Translations under genes and position numbers: made by a program
In this document: positions 45,610 through 56,300 of the stretch, in pieces
Layout of the letters: each line of letters opens with the position of its first letter
How positions within the stretch are numbered: position 1 is the stretch's first letter
NCBI GenBank assembly: GCA_025602905.1
Contig: JAHLKI010000014.1
Span: forward strand, 186,001-250,000
Reading direction: 5' to 3'
Length of the DNA: 64,000 bases
From: Phlyctochytrium arcticum
Lineage: Eukaryota; Chytridiomycota; Chytridiomycetes; Chytridiales; Chytridiaceae
The notes under the pieces: generated by a model
The model's database searches: none
The model's input: only the letters and a program-made list of their open reading frames with translations
Told to the model about the DNA's origin: nothing

Positions 45610-46484
45610 ATGTCTTCCCTCTTCGCTCAAGATCCTCGCGACTTCCTCTTTGGCGTCTGCAAAGCCCCTGAGTCTCCTTCTGATGACTTTTATCGATTCG
45701 TTTCCCCAGTAGCCAGCGATGATGGCAACGACAGCTCGACCAGTTCAACTCCAGTTGGGCCCCTTCTACCACTTTCAACATTGAGTGTCCCAAAGCCCAC
45801 TCATCCTCGTCTCACGCCATCTCAAATCACGTATTTGGCTGACCTTTCCATCAACTACATTCGGTTTCTTTGGCCTATTTGCAAGAAGGAACAAGACTGG
45901 TACAACACCCCGTCCCCTACAGCAGTTGAAACGCGATCGGATTTCGATGTTCCCAGCCTACCAACGTTCATAGCTTATTGCCTCGAGCAGCCGGGCATAA
46001 CATTACCCCAATGCTTCATGGCTCTTCACTACCTCTACAAACTCCATCACAAGAACAAGACCATAATTGTGCGCCCTGGTGCAGAGTATAGGCTGTTTCT
46101 GTCTGCGCTGATGACTGCAAATAAGGTATGTTGCGGCTTCTTCGGCCAAATTTGGGATCATCGTTCTAACATTTTTGCATTTAGGTTCACTCTGATATGC
46201 GCCTTTTCAACGCCCAATGGTCAAGAATTCTGGACATTTCTCTCGCTGAAATTAACACAATGGAAATCCAATTCTTGAGCATGCTCAATTGGGATTGCTT
46301 CATGTCCCAGTCCGGCTATGCCCAGTGGTTGGAATACCTGGTTAGCATTGCTAGCGATTTTGACACTGAACATGCTTGGCACGGGCCCCCACGACCGTAC
46401 TGGTCAACGCAGCCAAGTATCGAATGCCCCTTACGAGATGCCCTCTGGGACAACAGTGCATATATTGCGCGAACGACCGACTAG
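45610..46484 (+). CDS. Cyclin, Pcl/Pho80-like
   Basis: Two exons, 45610-46125 and 46185-46484, sum to 816 nt, or 271 aa. The cyclin box covers about residues 70-220. LPTFIAYCLEQPGITLPQCF and MALHYLYKLH are followed by the conserved FLSALMTANK/VHSDMRLFN block. Then comes ISLAEINTMEIQFLSMLNW, where Pcl/Pho80-type cyclins have N-x-x-W..I..L...E-x-x-FL. These cyclins activate Pho85-type kinases that control phosphate response, polarity and glycogen metabolism. The partner cannot be told from sequence. The 3' end is uncertain. All three frames downstream of the stop to about 46815 look partly coding, so a missed intron or frameshift could hide a longer basic tail. Confidence 0.72.
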
Positions 46485-47652
46485 AGGAATAACGACATAC
46501 ACCGCTCGACAAACATATACCATCCATTACCATATAGACATTTCGTACCGAGGTCCATGTCCCATCACCAGAGATTGTGCTCATGCGGCGATCATCGGCA
46601 TTAGTAGCACGGTCTCGCTCACAAGCATTCTCATATGCACACCGACCATCTGTTGCAAGAAAGCGGAAAGTATTCCTGGGACCTCGGAGAACTACAACCT
46701 CTGCCCACTGCGGCCATGTCTGACCGAGACAGCTTCAAGGGCAAGTCAAGGATGGAGGAGAGGAAACTCCCGCGTCCGTCGCTCAAACGCTTCCATCTTG
46801 GTCACACTTGCCTAGTATAGTTGTGCCCCAACTAAACACATTTCCCTCCCTTCCCTTACACATTCACCATATTGATATTTATATCACACCCGTCTATATG
46901 GCAATGTGGATCATTTAACTTCGAAGGTAGAATCAGACTTATTGTATATATAGAGATGTGAGATTTTGTTCAATTATCAACGGCTTTTGACGGACTTCTT
47001 GGCTGTGGAAGTTTTCATTCGGGGTGTACAAAGACGGACGATGCGGTTGGGAAGAGAGTCATCAAAACTGAGAAACCGAATACGCCGGTTACCACGGTTA
47101 GTTTTCCCGGAGTTTTACCACGATAAATGCGTTCAGGTCATTCCCGGTCAATCGGTCATTCGATCTGGCCTTTTTGGGTGAGAAGACCTATAATCATGAT
47201 GTCGCTCAACCATGTCTACATGTACAATATGTATGGCATCCCCAATATCACTTCGCTTATGCGCACGGAATCTTTCAAGGCGCCGATAACTACGGTGCAT
47301 GGTTTAGGTCAAGGTCAAAATTGAGGGTGAATAATAGGGCTAGCGGGGGCCTGAGCGGGGCTAGCTTTGTGGCATATTGCAGAGTTAGGTATTCCACGTT
47401 GATTAGCGTACTGAATGCCGAAAGACAAAATTTGTGATGTACCCTACACTATATATGTGACGGATTACATGAAAACTCACTCTCTCTTTCCTGCCTTGCT
47501 TGTGCCTGCCCACCTTACTGTTCTAAGTGATCTGAGTTTCCTTCCTGACGGTTGATAAACATTTCTTTCGCCTGTCTGTGTGTTTCTTACTCACCTTGTC
47601 ATACTTGGGACATTTATCCTATCCAATTCTTTCCTTGATTTTTGCAAGAGGA

Positions 47653-47708
47653 AATGCACAGTTAATGCACAGCTAATGCGCTACCGGTAATGCACAGCCA
47701 ATGCACAC
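47653..47708. repeat. Short interspersed AATGCACA-type repeat
   Basis: Copies begin at 47653, 47664, 47675 (AATGCGC), 47689 and 47700. The spacing is 11, 11, 14 and 11 bp. They could be clustered factor-binding sites or simple-sequence slippage. Confidence 0.6.
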
Positions 47709-48320
47709 CAATCTACCTGTATGATTACCCTGTCTCATCTTCGTTTGACCCCGTCGACGTTCACTTGACGGACTTTTCTGACTACCACGCCCCGCTTCCG
47801 AAGGTCTTGCGGAGTCTATGACCAGCCCGGCGATGATGGATATGGCCGACAGGCTAAGACTCTGAGACTGAGTACCCCTCCCCGACCCCTTTGTATGTTA
47901 CTTGTGTTTTATTGAGCTGCTTTTTTCGTACTCACTTATTATCTTAACTTGGGCCTCAGACCTGCCGCTCCCTTTCATATTTGTATCGATGCATATAATG
48001 GAAGCCAGGGCCTCGCAACACGCTAAAATGAACACATTTGCCATACATACGGTACGGGACCGCCAGCTATTAGCTAGCCCAGGGCGAGTCAAGTCGACAG
48101 CATTATGGAACAATGGCCAAAATTACTCCTTGTCGAGTTCGAGCGGGGAACCTGAAAGCTACAATAATTCGATTCTATTGTATGGTTACATCCCTTTTGT
48201 CAAGGCTCCTAAGTTCAGATGAAACAATTTCCCAATCGCGCAGCGGCAGTAGAATGGCAATTAAGGTTTGACCGACTTCAACAACTTGTCCAGCTACAGT
48301 AGTATGTATGGCAAAAGTTT

Positions 48321-48328
48321 TATAAAAG
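48321..48328 (+). promoter_or_regulatory. TATA box of the first GPI-type gene
   Basis: TATAAAAG lies 233 bp before the ATG at 48554. Between them is a pyrimidine-rich leader without long open frames. This is a good match to a canonical TATA box; the transcription start is not known. Confidence 0.5.
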
Positions 48329-48553
48329 GGGCAGGGACAATCGAGAACCTCTCAACACCATCAACCCCCTCGCCCAGCACAACCACAAGCTTTCTTCCGT
48401 CCATCACATTCATTCGAAACAGTTCAAGTCTTTTGTCATTGACAGCTGTGAGCCCTATCAAAAATATTATTCCCTTCCACTGCCCCACCCCGCCATCCAC
48501 TTCTCCAACACAGAAAAAAACTCTCACAGGCTTCAGATCATCGCTATCCCAAC

Positions 48554-48952
48554 ATGCGCGCCTGTCTTTTTCTCGCTCTTGTTCTGGCCCTTTTCTCCGC
48601 TGTTCTGGTTGCAGGTCATCATCCTCCTGCTAAAGCACCAGTTCCAGGGCCAGCTACTCTGGCCCGAACAACGACAATAGCTCGACCCAATACCACAGCT
48701 CGACCCAACACCCTCCCCGGAGTGCCGGCTACAGTTCGACCCGGCACCACCGCCCGAGCGACAGCAACAGCTAGACCCGGCACCACCGCCCGAGCAACGA
48801 CCACCGCAAGGTCAACTGCTCGGCCCACCGCAACGTCCAGACTACCTGTATCGAGTGCCGACCCTCGCCTGGCCGGCTCAGTTGCATCTATATCTACTGC
48901 GGTGTTTGTTGCCGGTTTGACAGGCTTGGCAGCGGCGCTATTGACCATCTGA
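48554..48952 (+). CDS. Small secreted Ala/Arg/Thr/Pro-rich protein, probably GPI-anchored
   Basis: Intronless, 132 aa. A signal peptide (MRACLFLALVLALFSAVLVAG) leads into about 75 residues built from Thr/Ala/Arg/Pro repeats (TTARPNT, ARPGTTARAT). After a short Ser-containing spacer the protein ends with a hydrophobic, uncharged stretch (VFVAGLTGLAAALLTI) typical of GPI signals. The Thr-rich part would be a target for O-mannosylation. It has no cysteines beyond the signal and no catalytic domain, so a structural cell-wall role is inferred. It lies in tandem with the similar gene at 49733. The repeat unit is duplicated at DNA level. Confidence 0.75.
   Translation: MRACLFLALVLALFSAVLVAGHHPPAKAPVPGPATLARTTTIARPNTTARPNTLPGVPATVRPGTTARATATARPGTTARATTTARSTARPTATSRLPVSSADPRLAGSVASISTAVFVAGLTGLAAALLTI
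48738..48795 (+). repeat. 36-bp in-frame tandem repeat in a wall-protein gene
   Basis: GACCCGGCACCACCGCCCGA occurs at 48738 and again at 48774, a 36-bp period that keeps the frame and repeats the peptide RPGTTARAT-x-TA. Such minisatellites commonly vary in copy number in fungal wall proteins. Confidence 0.8.
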
Positions 48953-49732
48953 TCGCGTATTCTGAAAATCCATCCCGTCATTGAAGACACTCCCCTTCTA
49001 CATATCATAGTAATCCGTGTAGATATTTTCTTGACAAAAAACATCACCTTATGCTGTACATTCTATATATAACTGTATCTAAAGCACTCCAACTTATTCT
49101 AGTCATTCTGAATCTGAACATATCATGGCATCTTATTTGGGTCCGCTCACGTCTCCACTTCCTATACATACTATTTGGTTCGAGAGAAAACATGAGCTAC
49201 CTTCCACAATGCAGCATTGACATGTTCTTCATTTCTGATGGACTGGAGCCCTCATGACCTACGTGTCACACACTGCCACAGTTATGAAGATGTTCCAAAC
49301 TCCAGACGTTGCGGGCATCTGACAGTTTCCTGTTGCTGTCAAAACAGGTTCAGGCTATCAACGCGAAACCTGACGCGAAACGTGTATATCAATGAATATC
49401 ATCATGGTATATGTCAGAGAATTGAAAGTGACTTGCCAGCCACCACTATTGGCGCGACGCGTTCAGCACGCAGGAAGTTCAGGGCGGGATCGCTGGGAAG
49501 GAGGTCCTCCGCTCTCCTTGGAGGGGACCTTGACTGAAGCTGGGAACGATGGGCTTTGACACTGCGCAGAGGCTGAGGCCAGAGACAGGAGAAGTGGTTT
49601 TTCTTATAAGAAGGAGCCGGGCATCGCATCCCATCTACAATCGCATTCAGCACATCCATCGCATTACAACAACATAACCATCTACAGCACAAGAACGCTC
49701 TTACCTTCTATCACAAACACTACTAGACAGCC
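48953..49732. other. Spacer between the tandem GPI-type genes
   Basis: 780 bp without a supported gene. Its right end holds a TATA-like TATAAG at 49605-49610 and the leader of the next gene. Confidence 0.45.
49605..49610 (+). promoter_or_regulatory. TATA-like element of the second GPI-type gene
   Basis: TATAAG lies 123 bp before the ATG at 49733, inside TTCTTATAAGAA, a perfect 12-bp palindrome. The context resembles the TATA element of the secreted-protein gene at 10389. Confidence 0.4.
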
Positions 49733-50152
49733 ATGCGCTTCACCCTCTACATCTCCACCGTCCTTGCCTTGGTCTTTGCGGTTCTCGTTGCCGCTCAGGA
49801 AACAGACGCACCCGCTGCAACCACAATCGTAGCACCCGAAACGCCCGTCGCATCCCCCACTATGCTTCCTGCAAGCCCTGTCGCCACATTGTTGCCTGCT
49901 GGACCCACTATGACGGCTCCGGTTGGCACTGGGATCGCAACTCGATCTGGAACTGTTGTTGTCGGCGGTCCTGGTGCTGCCACGCTTCCAGCAACCATCA
50001 GGACTCCTCCTGCTACCGTACCCAGCGCGCGCCCCACTTCAACTAGCCTAGCTCTGCCTAGTGGAGCATCGACCATGAGTGGATCAATTGTAACGGCGAT
50101 TGCTACAGTGTTTGCAGCCGCTTTCGTGCTCACAGCCGCCGCTGCCTTCTAG
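49733..50152 (+). CDS. Small secreted Ala/Thr/Pro-rich protein, probably GPI-anchored
   Basis: Intronless, 139 aa. A signal peptide (MRFTLYISTVLALVFAVLVA) is followed by about 95 residues rich in Ala, Thr, Pro and Val (VAPETPVASPT, LLPAGPTMTAPVG). A Ser-rich spacer and a hydrophobic uncharged tail (IVTAIATVFAAAFVLTAAAA) suggest GPI attachment. It has no cysteine. Together with 48554 it probably arose by tandem duplication, since signal and tail layout are alike although the middles differ. It also resembles the N- and C-termini of the six-Cys protein at 9799. A cell-wall or surface role is inferred. Confidence 0.75.
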   Translation: MRFTLYISTVLALVFAVLVAAQETDAPAATTIVAPETPVASPTMLPASPVATLLPAGPTMTAPVGTGIATRSGTVVVGGPGAATLPATIRTPPATVPSARPTSTSLALPSGASTMSGSIVTAIATVFAAAFVLTAAAAF

Positions 50153-50581
50153 GCGATTTCATTTGGACAATGTTGATCTCTTGTACTTATCATACTTATA
50201 CCTACCACTATACTCGTGTACATATTTCTATCAATATAAACAAATCGCTTGTCAAAACGTACTGTTAGATGAGACCTATGCCGAGGACTCCGGCGAGGAG
50301 GCCAATTCTATATCTTGTACCATCCCAGTCCTTGTTTTGGAAAGTAGTTGAACGAAAAGAGTTACTCGACATCGGGTAGTTTCTTTTGGACCTTGTGAGT
50401 CTCCAATAATGATATGCTACAAACTAATGTAAAAACGTCTTCTATGGGGCTAATAACTAATAAACTAAATAAATGACAAGTGTCGCCATTGTGGTTGTGG
50501 CAAGAGGTTCTATCGCCCAAAGAAAGTGCTGGCAAACGTTTGGTGTGGTTGTGTGTTGAAGAATTGCCCGAGTTGGAGAAC
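50153..50581. other. Convergent intergenic region
   Basis: About 430 bp between a plus-strand and a minus-strand gene end. The minus-strand gene could continue here: a GTAAGT sits exactly at its stop codon (GGATGGTG/GTAAGT), so a further 3' exon is possible. Confidence 0.4.
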
Positions 50582-52797
50582 TTACCACCATCCGTTGATG
50601 GTGTGGAGTAGAATTTTACCGGGTGTAATCTGAATGCTGCCTTTGTCAACGGAGTAAAACCAAGTTTGTTCCACCTGCACGGGCTGTCCCTTCTTTGCTG
50701 GGGCCTTCTCGTTTGTAGATGGTTTGGTTGCCCAACGCAAAAACGGGACAATCAACGTCTCTCCAACTGCTTTACCTCCGTTCATGCCCTCGATCCCCAC
50801 TCCGTCCGATGGAACATCATATTCCTTAACAATGGCTGACGTCCGAGACTGGCTTGGGTCGGTATGAACTTCTTGCAAATAAGCCTGCTCGCCTCTCGAT
50901 CGGCGCTCTGCAAAAGAGCTTTCGTCCAGGCAAAGGTTGTATTCGCGTGGAATCCAGTCGCTGCATTTTATCTTATCTTGCGCCAAGAGCGGCGTGCTGA
51001 TTGTCTTGCGCGGGGGACCGGAAAAGATTGCTTGGGCAGTTTTGTAAGGTCTGAAAGCGGCCGCCGCATCAGGGTCAGTAGTCTCGAGCAACTGCTTCTT
51101 CTTCTTGATAACCTGCTCTTCCATGAAGCCCCGTACCCAACCACGGCAGACCTCGGCATTGCTTTCTCCAACACAGTAATTGGCACGCCCGTCGTTCAGC
51201 AGTAACAAACGTGTATCAGTCCAAGACGGCAATTGCCATGGGGCCAGCACTGTCCGTACATTTGGAGATGTCAATGCCCCGTAGGAATAGCAACCTTCGG
51301 TTAGACTTTGCCAATCGCTCGGATTAGCAAATGCTGCCGACAAATTGGCTAGGGATGCCAAATCCTTGCAGCGTTTCCAGTAGGTGCTTCCTTTACTTTG
51401 GGACGCTAGGTAGTTATGGACTGTGAATGCGCTGCGCAAGTACAATCGCGACTGATCTCCTTCGTGTGCTGTGACTAGATCTGCGTTGCGAATCTCATCA
51501 TTGTCCATCCACCGGCGCAAATCTCCAATGGCAGTACCAGCATCGATCCAGCCCCATGATTGGCACAGTTCGGGACCAACCCATGCTTCAAAAATGACGC
51601 TCCACAGGCCCCGCAGCTGATCGATGGCTGCCCCGCCTTGACCCTCGAAAGCATCAAGTCGACGCTCCAACTGTGCACAATCCTGATCAATGCCTTCCCA
51701 ACCAAAAGAGACGTCGGTGGGTTCCAAGTTCTTGAAATGCTTGCACAACCGGTCCGTTATCAGTCCAGCGAAACCACGGTAAGCGTAACTGGGGTGAATC
51801 TGACGAATATCGACAATCTTCACATTTGATCGTTGCAGGTCGTGCGGAATAGACCCGCGCGACACATTGTGCACAAAAAGATGCAAGTTTGCGTAGCCCT
51901 TGTTTCGTGAGACGCTGTCCACCAAAACTCTGGCATACTCGGGGAATGCGTCATTTTTCCCTTCATAGATGGACGCCAGGCAGAGTGGGGTTTTTCGGAA
52001 CGTCAAGGGAGAAGAGATTGTTGTGTTTTGCATAAAATGCCTAATCCGATCTGCGGCGGCTGATTGGACCGACGCATTGTAATGCAGGAAATGAGTTTGC
52101 CAGTAACGTTCAATGACATCTTTAGCGTCAGTTGCAGCGGATATAAACAAAAGAGCCTGTGATTTGACCGTCAGATACAGAACCGTAGTCGATTTCATCC
52201 GCGACTTACCTTTGCATCAATAGCATTTGCATAGGCTTCTCTGGCAAGGTTGTCAGCTTGATCGGCCTGGCCTGCCAACTCATACATATGGTCGAGCATG
52301 GATTTGCTCAGTCCTGGCGGAATGTCGTTCTGCAAATATGCTTCTACGAGGGCAGTTTTGCTATCCTTTGGCACTAGGGCACCTCCATCCGTACTCCGTA
52401 AAAGATGCTGTAACTCGGGACTGAGGTGGCTGTAGGCATCCTGCACAGCGAGGTCGGACGGTTCGTCCAATGGCGATGTATTGGTGGTAAGAACCGGCTC
52501 ATTTTCGGCGTGGTACGTCCCCCATAATGCTGGTTTACCGGCCAAGACCCACACTGCCAGACCGGTCAAGACTCCCACCACCCACACCCTGCGTCGTCCA
52601 CGTAGGATCGGCATGCGTGGCCAAGAACGAGTACACGGGGGTAAATCAGAAGGAGGGGAGCGGCGAAGAGTCAGAAGATGAGCGAGCTGGTTGAATGCAG
52701 TTGCACGGAGCTGATTTGGATTGACGAGATAGAGTGTGGAGGGGTCAAAGAACATGCCCTCGGGTGTCCCACACCCAGCCGAATCGAGGATAAACAA
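50582..52797 (-). CDS. Type II membrane protein, possible Golgi/ER glycosyltransferase
   Basis: Exons 52797-52210 and 52156-50582 sum to 2163 nt, or 720 aa. The only membrane segment is RRRVWVVGVLTGLAVWVLAG at about residues 68-87. Starting at the internal Met at 52614 would give a classic short basic tail plus anchor, so either start is possible. The luminal part begins with a helical stem and then TPLCLASIYEGKNDAFPEYA. A GT-A-like acidic motif follows (SWGWIDAGTAIGDLRRWMDN), then a later ADLVTAHEGDQSRLY. This pattern resembles nucleotide-sugar-dependent transferases of the DUF6625-like group, but I cannot name substrate or linkage. About 40 C-terminal residues after VEQTWFYSVDKG may be extended by a further exon. 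Confidence 0.7.
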
Positions 52798-53074
52798 ACG
52801 CTGATTGGTTGTTCAAACTTGCAGAGGAGATTGAAATCCTGCAAATCCTTCTGAATGCACCTTGGATCTCTTGGAAAATGGGCCCCGAACCAGTCTAAAT
52901 GGTCGTGCCGGCGACGACAAATGGGCTGCCAGAACCACCGAGCAAAAACGCTGGCGGCAAAAAGCGAGCGGCCACGCTGCCGTAATCAACGGCCAGCGCG
53001 GAAGGCGCAGCACGGTGAAGTTGGTGAGCATTTGCTCGCGACATTTCGCTCAGCATTTCGCCTAGAAATTTACC

Positions 53075-54447
53075 ATGATTTCCAGAGCAAAAGGCAGCGA
53101 TTTGCGCCGGTCGGGCGACAAAAAGTCTCAGAGCGTGCCTAAGGCCATTCCTGCTCCACCACCAACTCCTCCCACCGCCGATGGGAATCTCTCGCCGACA
53201 AGTACCGCAAAAGTCTTGCGCGACCGAAACAACCTCAAGATCCGATCGCAGCATCTCCAAGGGCTACTATGCGATGCCCAGAAGCAAATTGCCGCCCAAT
53301 CCAATGAAATCAAGTCTCTCCGCCGCGTGATTGCATCAAGCGGCGATCAGGGCGAGGCAGATTCACACGATTACTCCGTAAGTGGAACGCTTTCCTTTAT
53401 TCAATCGCAACTCATTGTTGACTCTATCAAAGTCGATATGAGCGATGCGGGTCTGAAGAGATCTTGTTAACACCCGCATTGTATACCAAACAGCAGCGAG
53501 TCTTTCCAACGCCAGCCGTTTCCAGCACGGCCGAACAGAGGGAGGCCGAGTATCGGAGTACGCTGAAACGCCTGATGGCGACTCTGGATGCCGTGAAACA
53601 AGAGCTGAAGCTACATAGCTCACGGGCTAGTCAGCTACAGAACCAACTAGAGCGAGAGCGGGATGCGCGAACGTGTTTCCGGTGCAAGCAACGCCTTCAG
53701 GAGGTCGACTCTAATCCTGGCGATCTGAAAGGCGGCGATGGACTTGATCGCGTGGAACCGAGTGCGGAATCAGCTACACAAACCTCGCGAACGAACGGAT
53801 TGGGCGGTGCTATGGTGAATCAGATTCCTTTCCCCGAGAAAGAGAATTTCCACAGGGGACCCCCAGAAAATGGATCTGACAATTCAAGTGTGCGACTAAA
53901 TCGCTTTGACGTGCAGCATATTTCGTCACCCATCAAGGGCGTTCGGCTGAAACATAATCTACGTTCTGGACTTCCAGAGGAATTATCCGCCAATGGAGTG
54001 GATGAGCGGTGGCTGGACGACAGCTTGGCAGGACCAAGCATTAGCGTTGCCATCTGCCATCCAGTGACCAGTGCAAAAGATTCAAATCCTTTGTGGCAGC
54101 CGGTCCTGCCAGATGAAGGCAGCCCGGAAAAACCTCGTCCACAGCCACCGCTACCCAGTGAAGCTCAACCCTCACATCGTATCCCTCCCATCATTGATCT
54201 TCCGGACGATGACATTGAACAACTTTCTGCTGGTATATTAACGTCCGAGGTGCCCCAGACTTCAGCACCTCCAACGGACAGCTGGAAGCAACCGCCTACT
54301 TCAGACGTGGAAGCATACCGTGACCGTGATGAATTGGAAGAGGAACTATTATTCGTTTATCAGGAGCTACGGAAAGCAGGTTCAGTGATTCAACGCCTGA
54401 AAACGTCTTACTCCAACCCCTCACAGAGTTCGTCCTCGCATACATAG
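53075..54447 (+). CDS. Coiled-coil protein of unknown function
   Basis: Exons 53075-53377 and 53494-54447 sum to 1257 nt, or 418 aa. Residues about 50-90 form a first coiled coil (LRDRNNLKIRSQHLQGLLCD, then AQKQIAAQSNEIKSLRRVIA). A second runs from about residue 112 to 170 (REAEYRSTLKRLMATLDAVK, then QLQNQLERERDA). It ends in a CFRCKQRLQE pair of cysteines that could bind metal with partners. The middle is Ser/Pro-rich and disordered. The last 40 residues are again helical (DELEEELLFVYQELRKAGS). I recognise no family. It could be a cytoskeletal or spindle-pole adaptor, but nothing shows this directly. It is divergent from the membrane-protein gene, with about 280 bp between starts. Confidence 0.65.
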
Positions 54448-54640
54448 AATACTGCACTGCATTTAACATCAAATTTATACCATGTATATTTTAATCATTT
54501 AAACTTTACGCGGCCTCCACGATTTACACTAGAATCCTCTCGTTCATCTATAGACATCTAGAGTCCTGCAGAAGTCTACGGGGTCTGCTTCGGGTTTTGC
54601 TGCTGCGCAATGTGTCACGTGCCGTCGGATCGCAGTGTTC

Positions 54641-54674
54641 CCCAGCGCACAACTGCCTTTTTCACCGAAATGAA
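54641..54674 (-). repeat. Left arm of a 34-bp inverted repeat pair
   Basis: On the minus strand it reads TTCATTTCGGTGAAAAAGGC followed by AGTTGTGCGCTGGG. This matches 56064-56097 on the plus strand with one mismatch (A versus G). Confidence 0.9.
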
Positions 54675-56063
54675 CATACCAGCCTCGCTGAGGTAATCGG
54701 AGTTTTGACGCGCTCGCGAAATTCAACTTGCAAAATCAATATGGACCTGTCAGTCAACAAAAAATGTAGTAAAGTTACGCTCAAGTCTTCTGAAACTCAA
54801 GATTGAGTATGCTGCGGTAGACCTGTGAGATTTCATGCAGCACTGTATGGTTATGGTATCAGCTGTGTGCCCTTTGTTGACGGCGATTGTCATTTTAGAT
54901 CACCCCCCCTGCCAGGACCAGCCACTTCATTCCTCCACACAGTGAAGCGATCAGGATCCCCAAATCTCCTCAATTACCACCTAATCTCGCTCTAGTCCAA
55001 GTTTGAAGCAAATCCACCGGGGCACATTCGAGCAATCATGGTGGGTAGCCCCCCCAAAAACAGGTCACCGCTACGATGTGGAGGCCGACTTTTGTCCCCT
55101 AACAGAGGTTCAGCTCGTAAACTGAAGACTCCAGAGAGCAAAAGAAAGATGCATTCACCCCCGGGTGTATTATTCGCAAGACCAAGAACAGTCCATCGTT
55201 ATCTCACGGAGATCTTGGCCGGCTCATCACCGCCTTGACAAAGACATTACATTATATTTTAGTACTGATGCCAGACATAAGGACGCCTCGCTATGTAAGA
55301 ATTTTTGGTTTTTTTGGGATCTAAATCGTCTACACCCACTGCTCCGATACAACTCAGAATAAATTCAAGACATATTTGACAACTTAGAGATCATCTCTGG
55401 TCAGTATGACTGCGCAAAATGTTGGAAAAGCGCACTATCAACTCCTCCAACATCTACATCTAAGGCAAAAAAAATATTCTCAAACACGGCAACAAAGAGA
55501 AAGGTGCGCTGTTATCAAGTTTGGTACATAGATGCCCCGCATAAGCATAATTTGCCATCTGCAGCTATTGTGGGAAAAAAGCCTAATTGGACTCACCCAA
55601 AGTTAGCTACATTTACCAATCCAACTCCAACGATTATTGTTATTGTAAAAGTTTGTGCACGATTGCTTCTGCGATTACCGAAGAGTTATGTTACGTATTT
55701 TCATGTCTCTAATATATGCCCCGGGGGTGGCCACTTTCAAGCACACAATTGACCGCACCTACAGCCTTGAGCTCATCACATATCGTAGAATACATATAAA
55801 CGAACAATATACTTCATTTTCAGCCAATTCCACCGGGGCACATTTTTCCTCCAAATGTACATCCTCCCCACTGTTTACCAAGAATGCCTCAAAAAACCGC
55901 ACTTTTGGTGTTGTTTTGGGTCCCTGGTTGCTACAACATAAACTTAAATCAATATATAAGGATCCCAGTCATATCTGGGTACTTGTCTGTGAGGTTTTTA
56001 TTAATCGACTTGCGTCCAGAAAAAAGTCTGGGAAAAAATCGGCCGGGTCAGGTGGCTGTACAT

Positions 56064-56097
56064 TTCATTTCGGTGGAAAAGGCAGTTGTGCGCTGGG
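56064..56097 (+). repeat. Right arm of a 34-bp inverted repeat pair
   Basis: It reads TTCATTTCGGTGGAAAAGGC followed by AGTTGTGCGCTGGG. It lies about 200 bp before the UBA1 start codon. The next bases (CAGTGTTCC) are the reverse complement of those at the matching edge of the left arm. Confidence 0.9.
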
Positions 56098-56300
56098 CAG
56101 TGTTCCTGGCAGTTGCTCTCCAAGAGTCTCCAAAACACTCTCCTCACAACCACGCTAGGCCTCTAACAAAGTTTATTGTACTCAAACCACCTTTCCACCG
56201 TATCTGTAACTGACCTTGATTATTGCCCAGGTATGCCCCAGCGGTCGCTCAAATTTAGTGAGGGTCTGTGTGCTGATCTACACTGTTTGTCAGATTCAAG

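Larger units (their letters stand above)
46485..48553. other. Intergenic region with a short degenerate repeat
   Basis: About 2 kb. 46485-46815 may contain the remainder of the cyclin gene. 47653-47708 holds five copies of AATGCAC or a close variant (listed separately). The right end is the promoter and 5' UTR of the first GPI-type gene. No further gene is supported. Confidence 0.4.
54448..56300. other. Repeat-bearing spacer upstream of UBA1
   Basis: 1.85 kb, AT-rich in the middle, without a supported gene. It carries a 34-bp inverted repeat pair (54641-54674 and 56064-56097) and a 15-bp direct repeat (from 55014 and 55830). These suggest an inserted, rearranged element. The right end includes the UBA1 promoter. 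Confidence 0.5.

Noticed and set aside
47640..47720. CRISPR-like array
   Set aside because: Repeat units are only 7-9 bp with spacers of a few bases, and the genome is eukaryotic.
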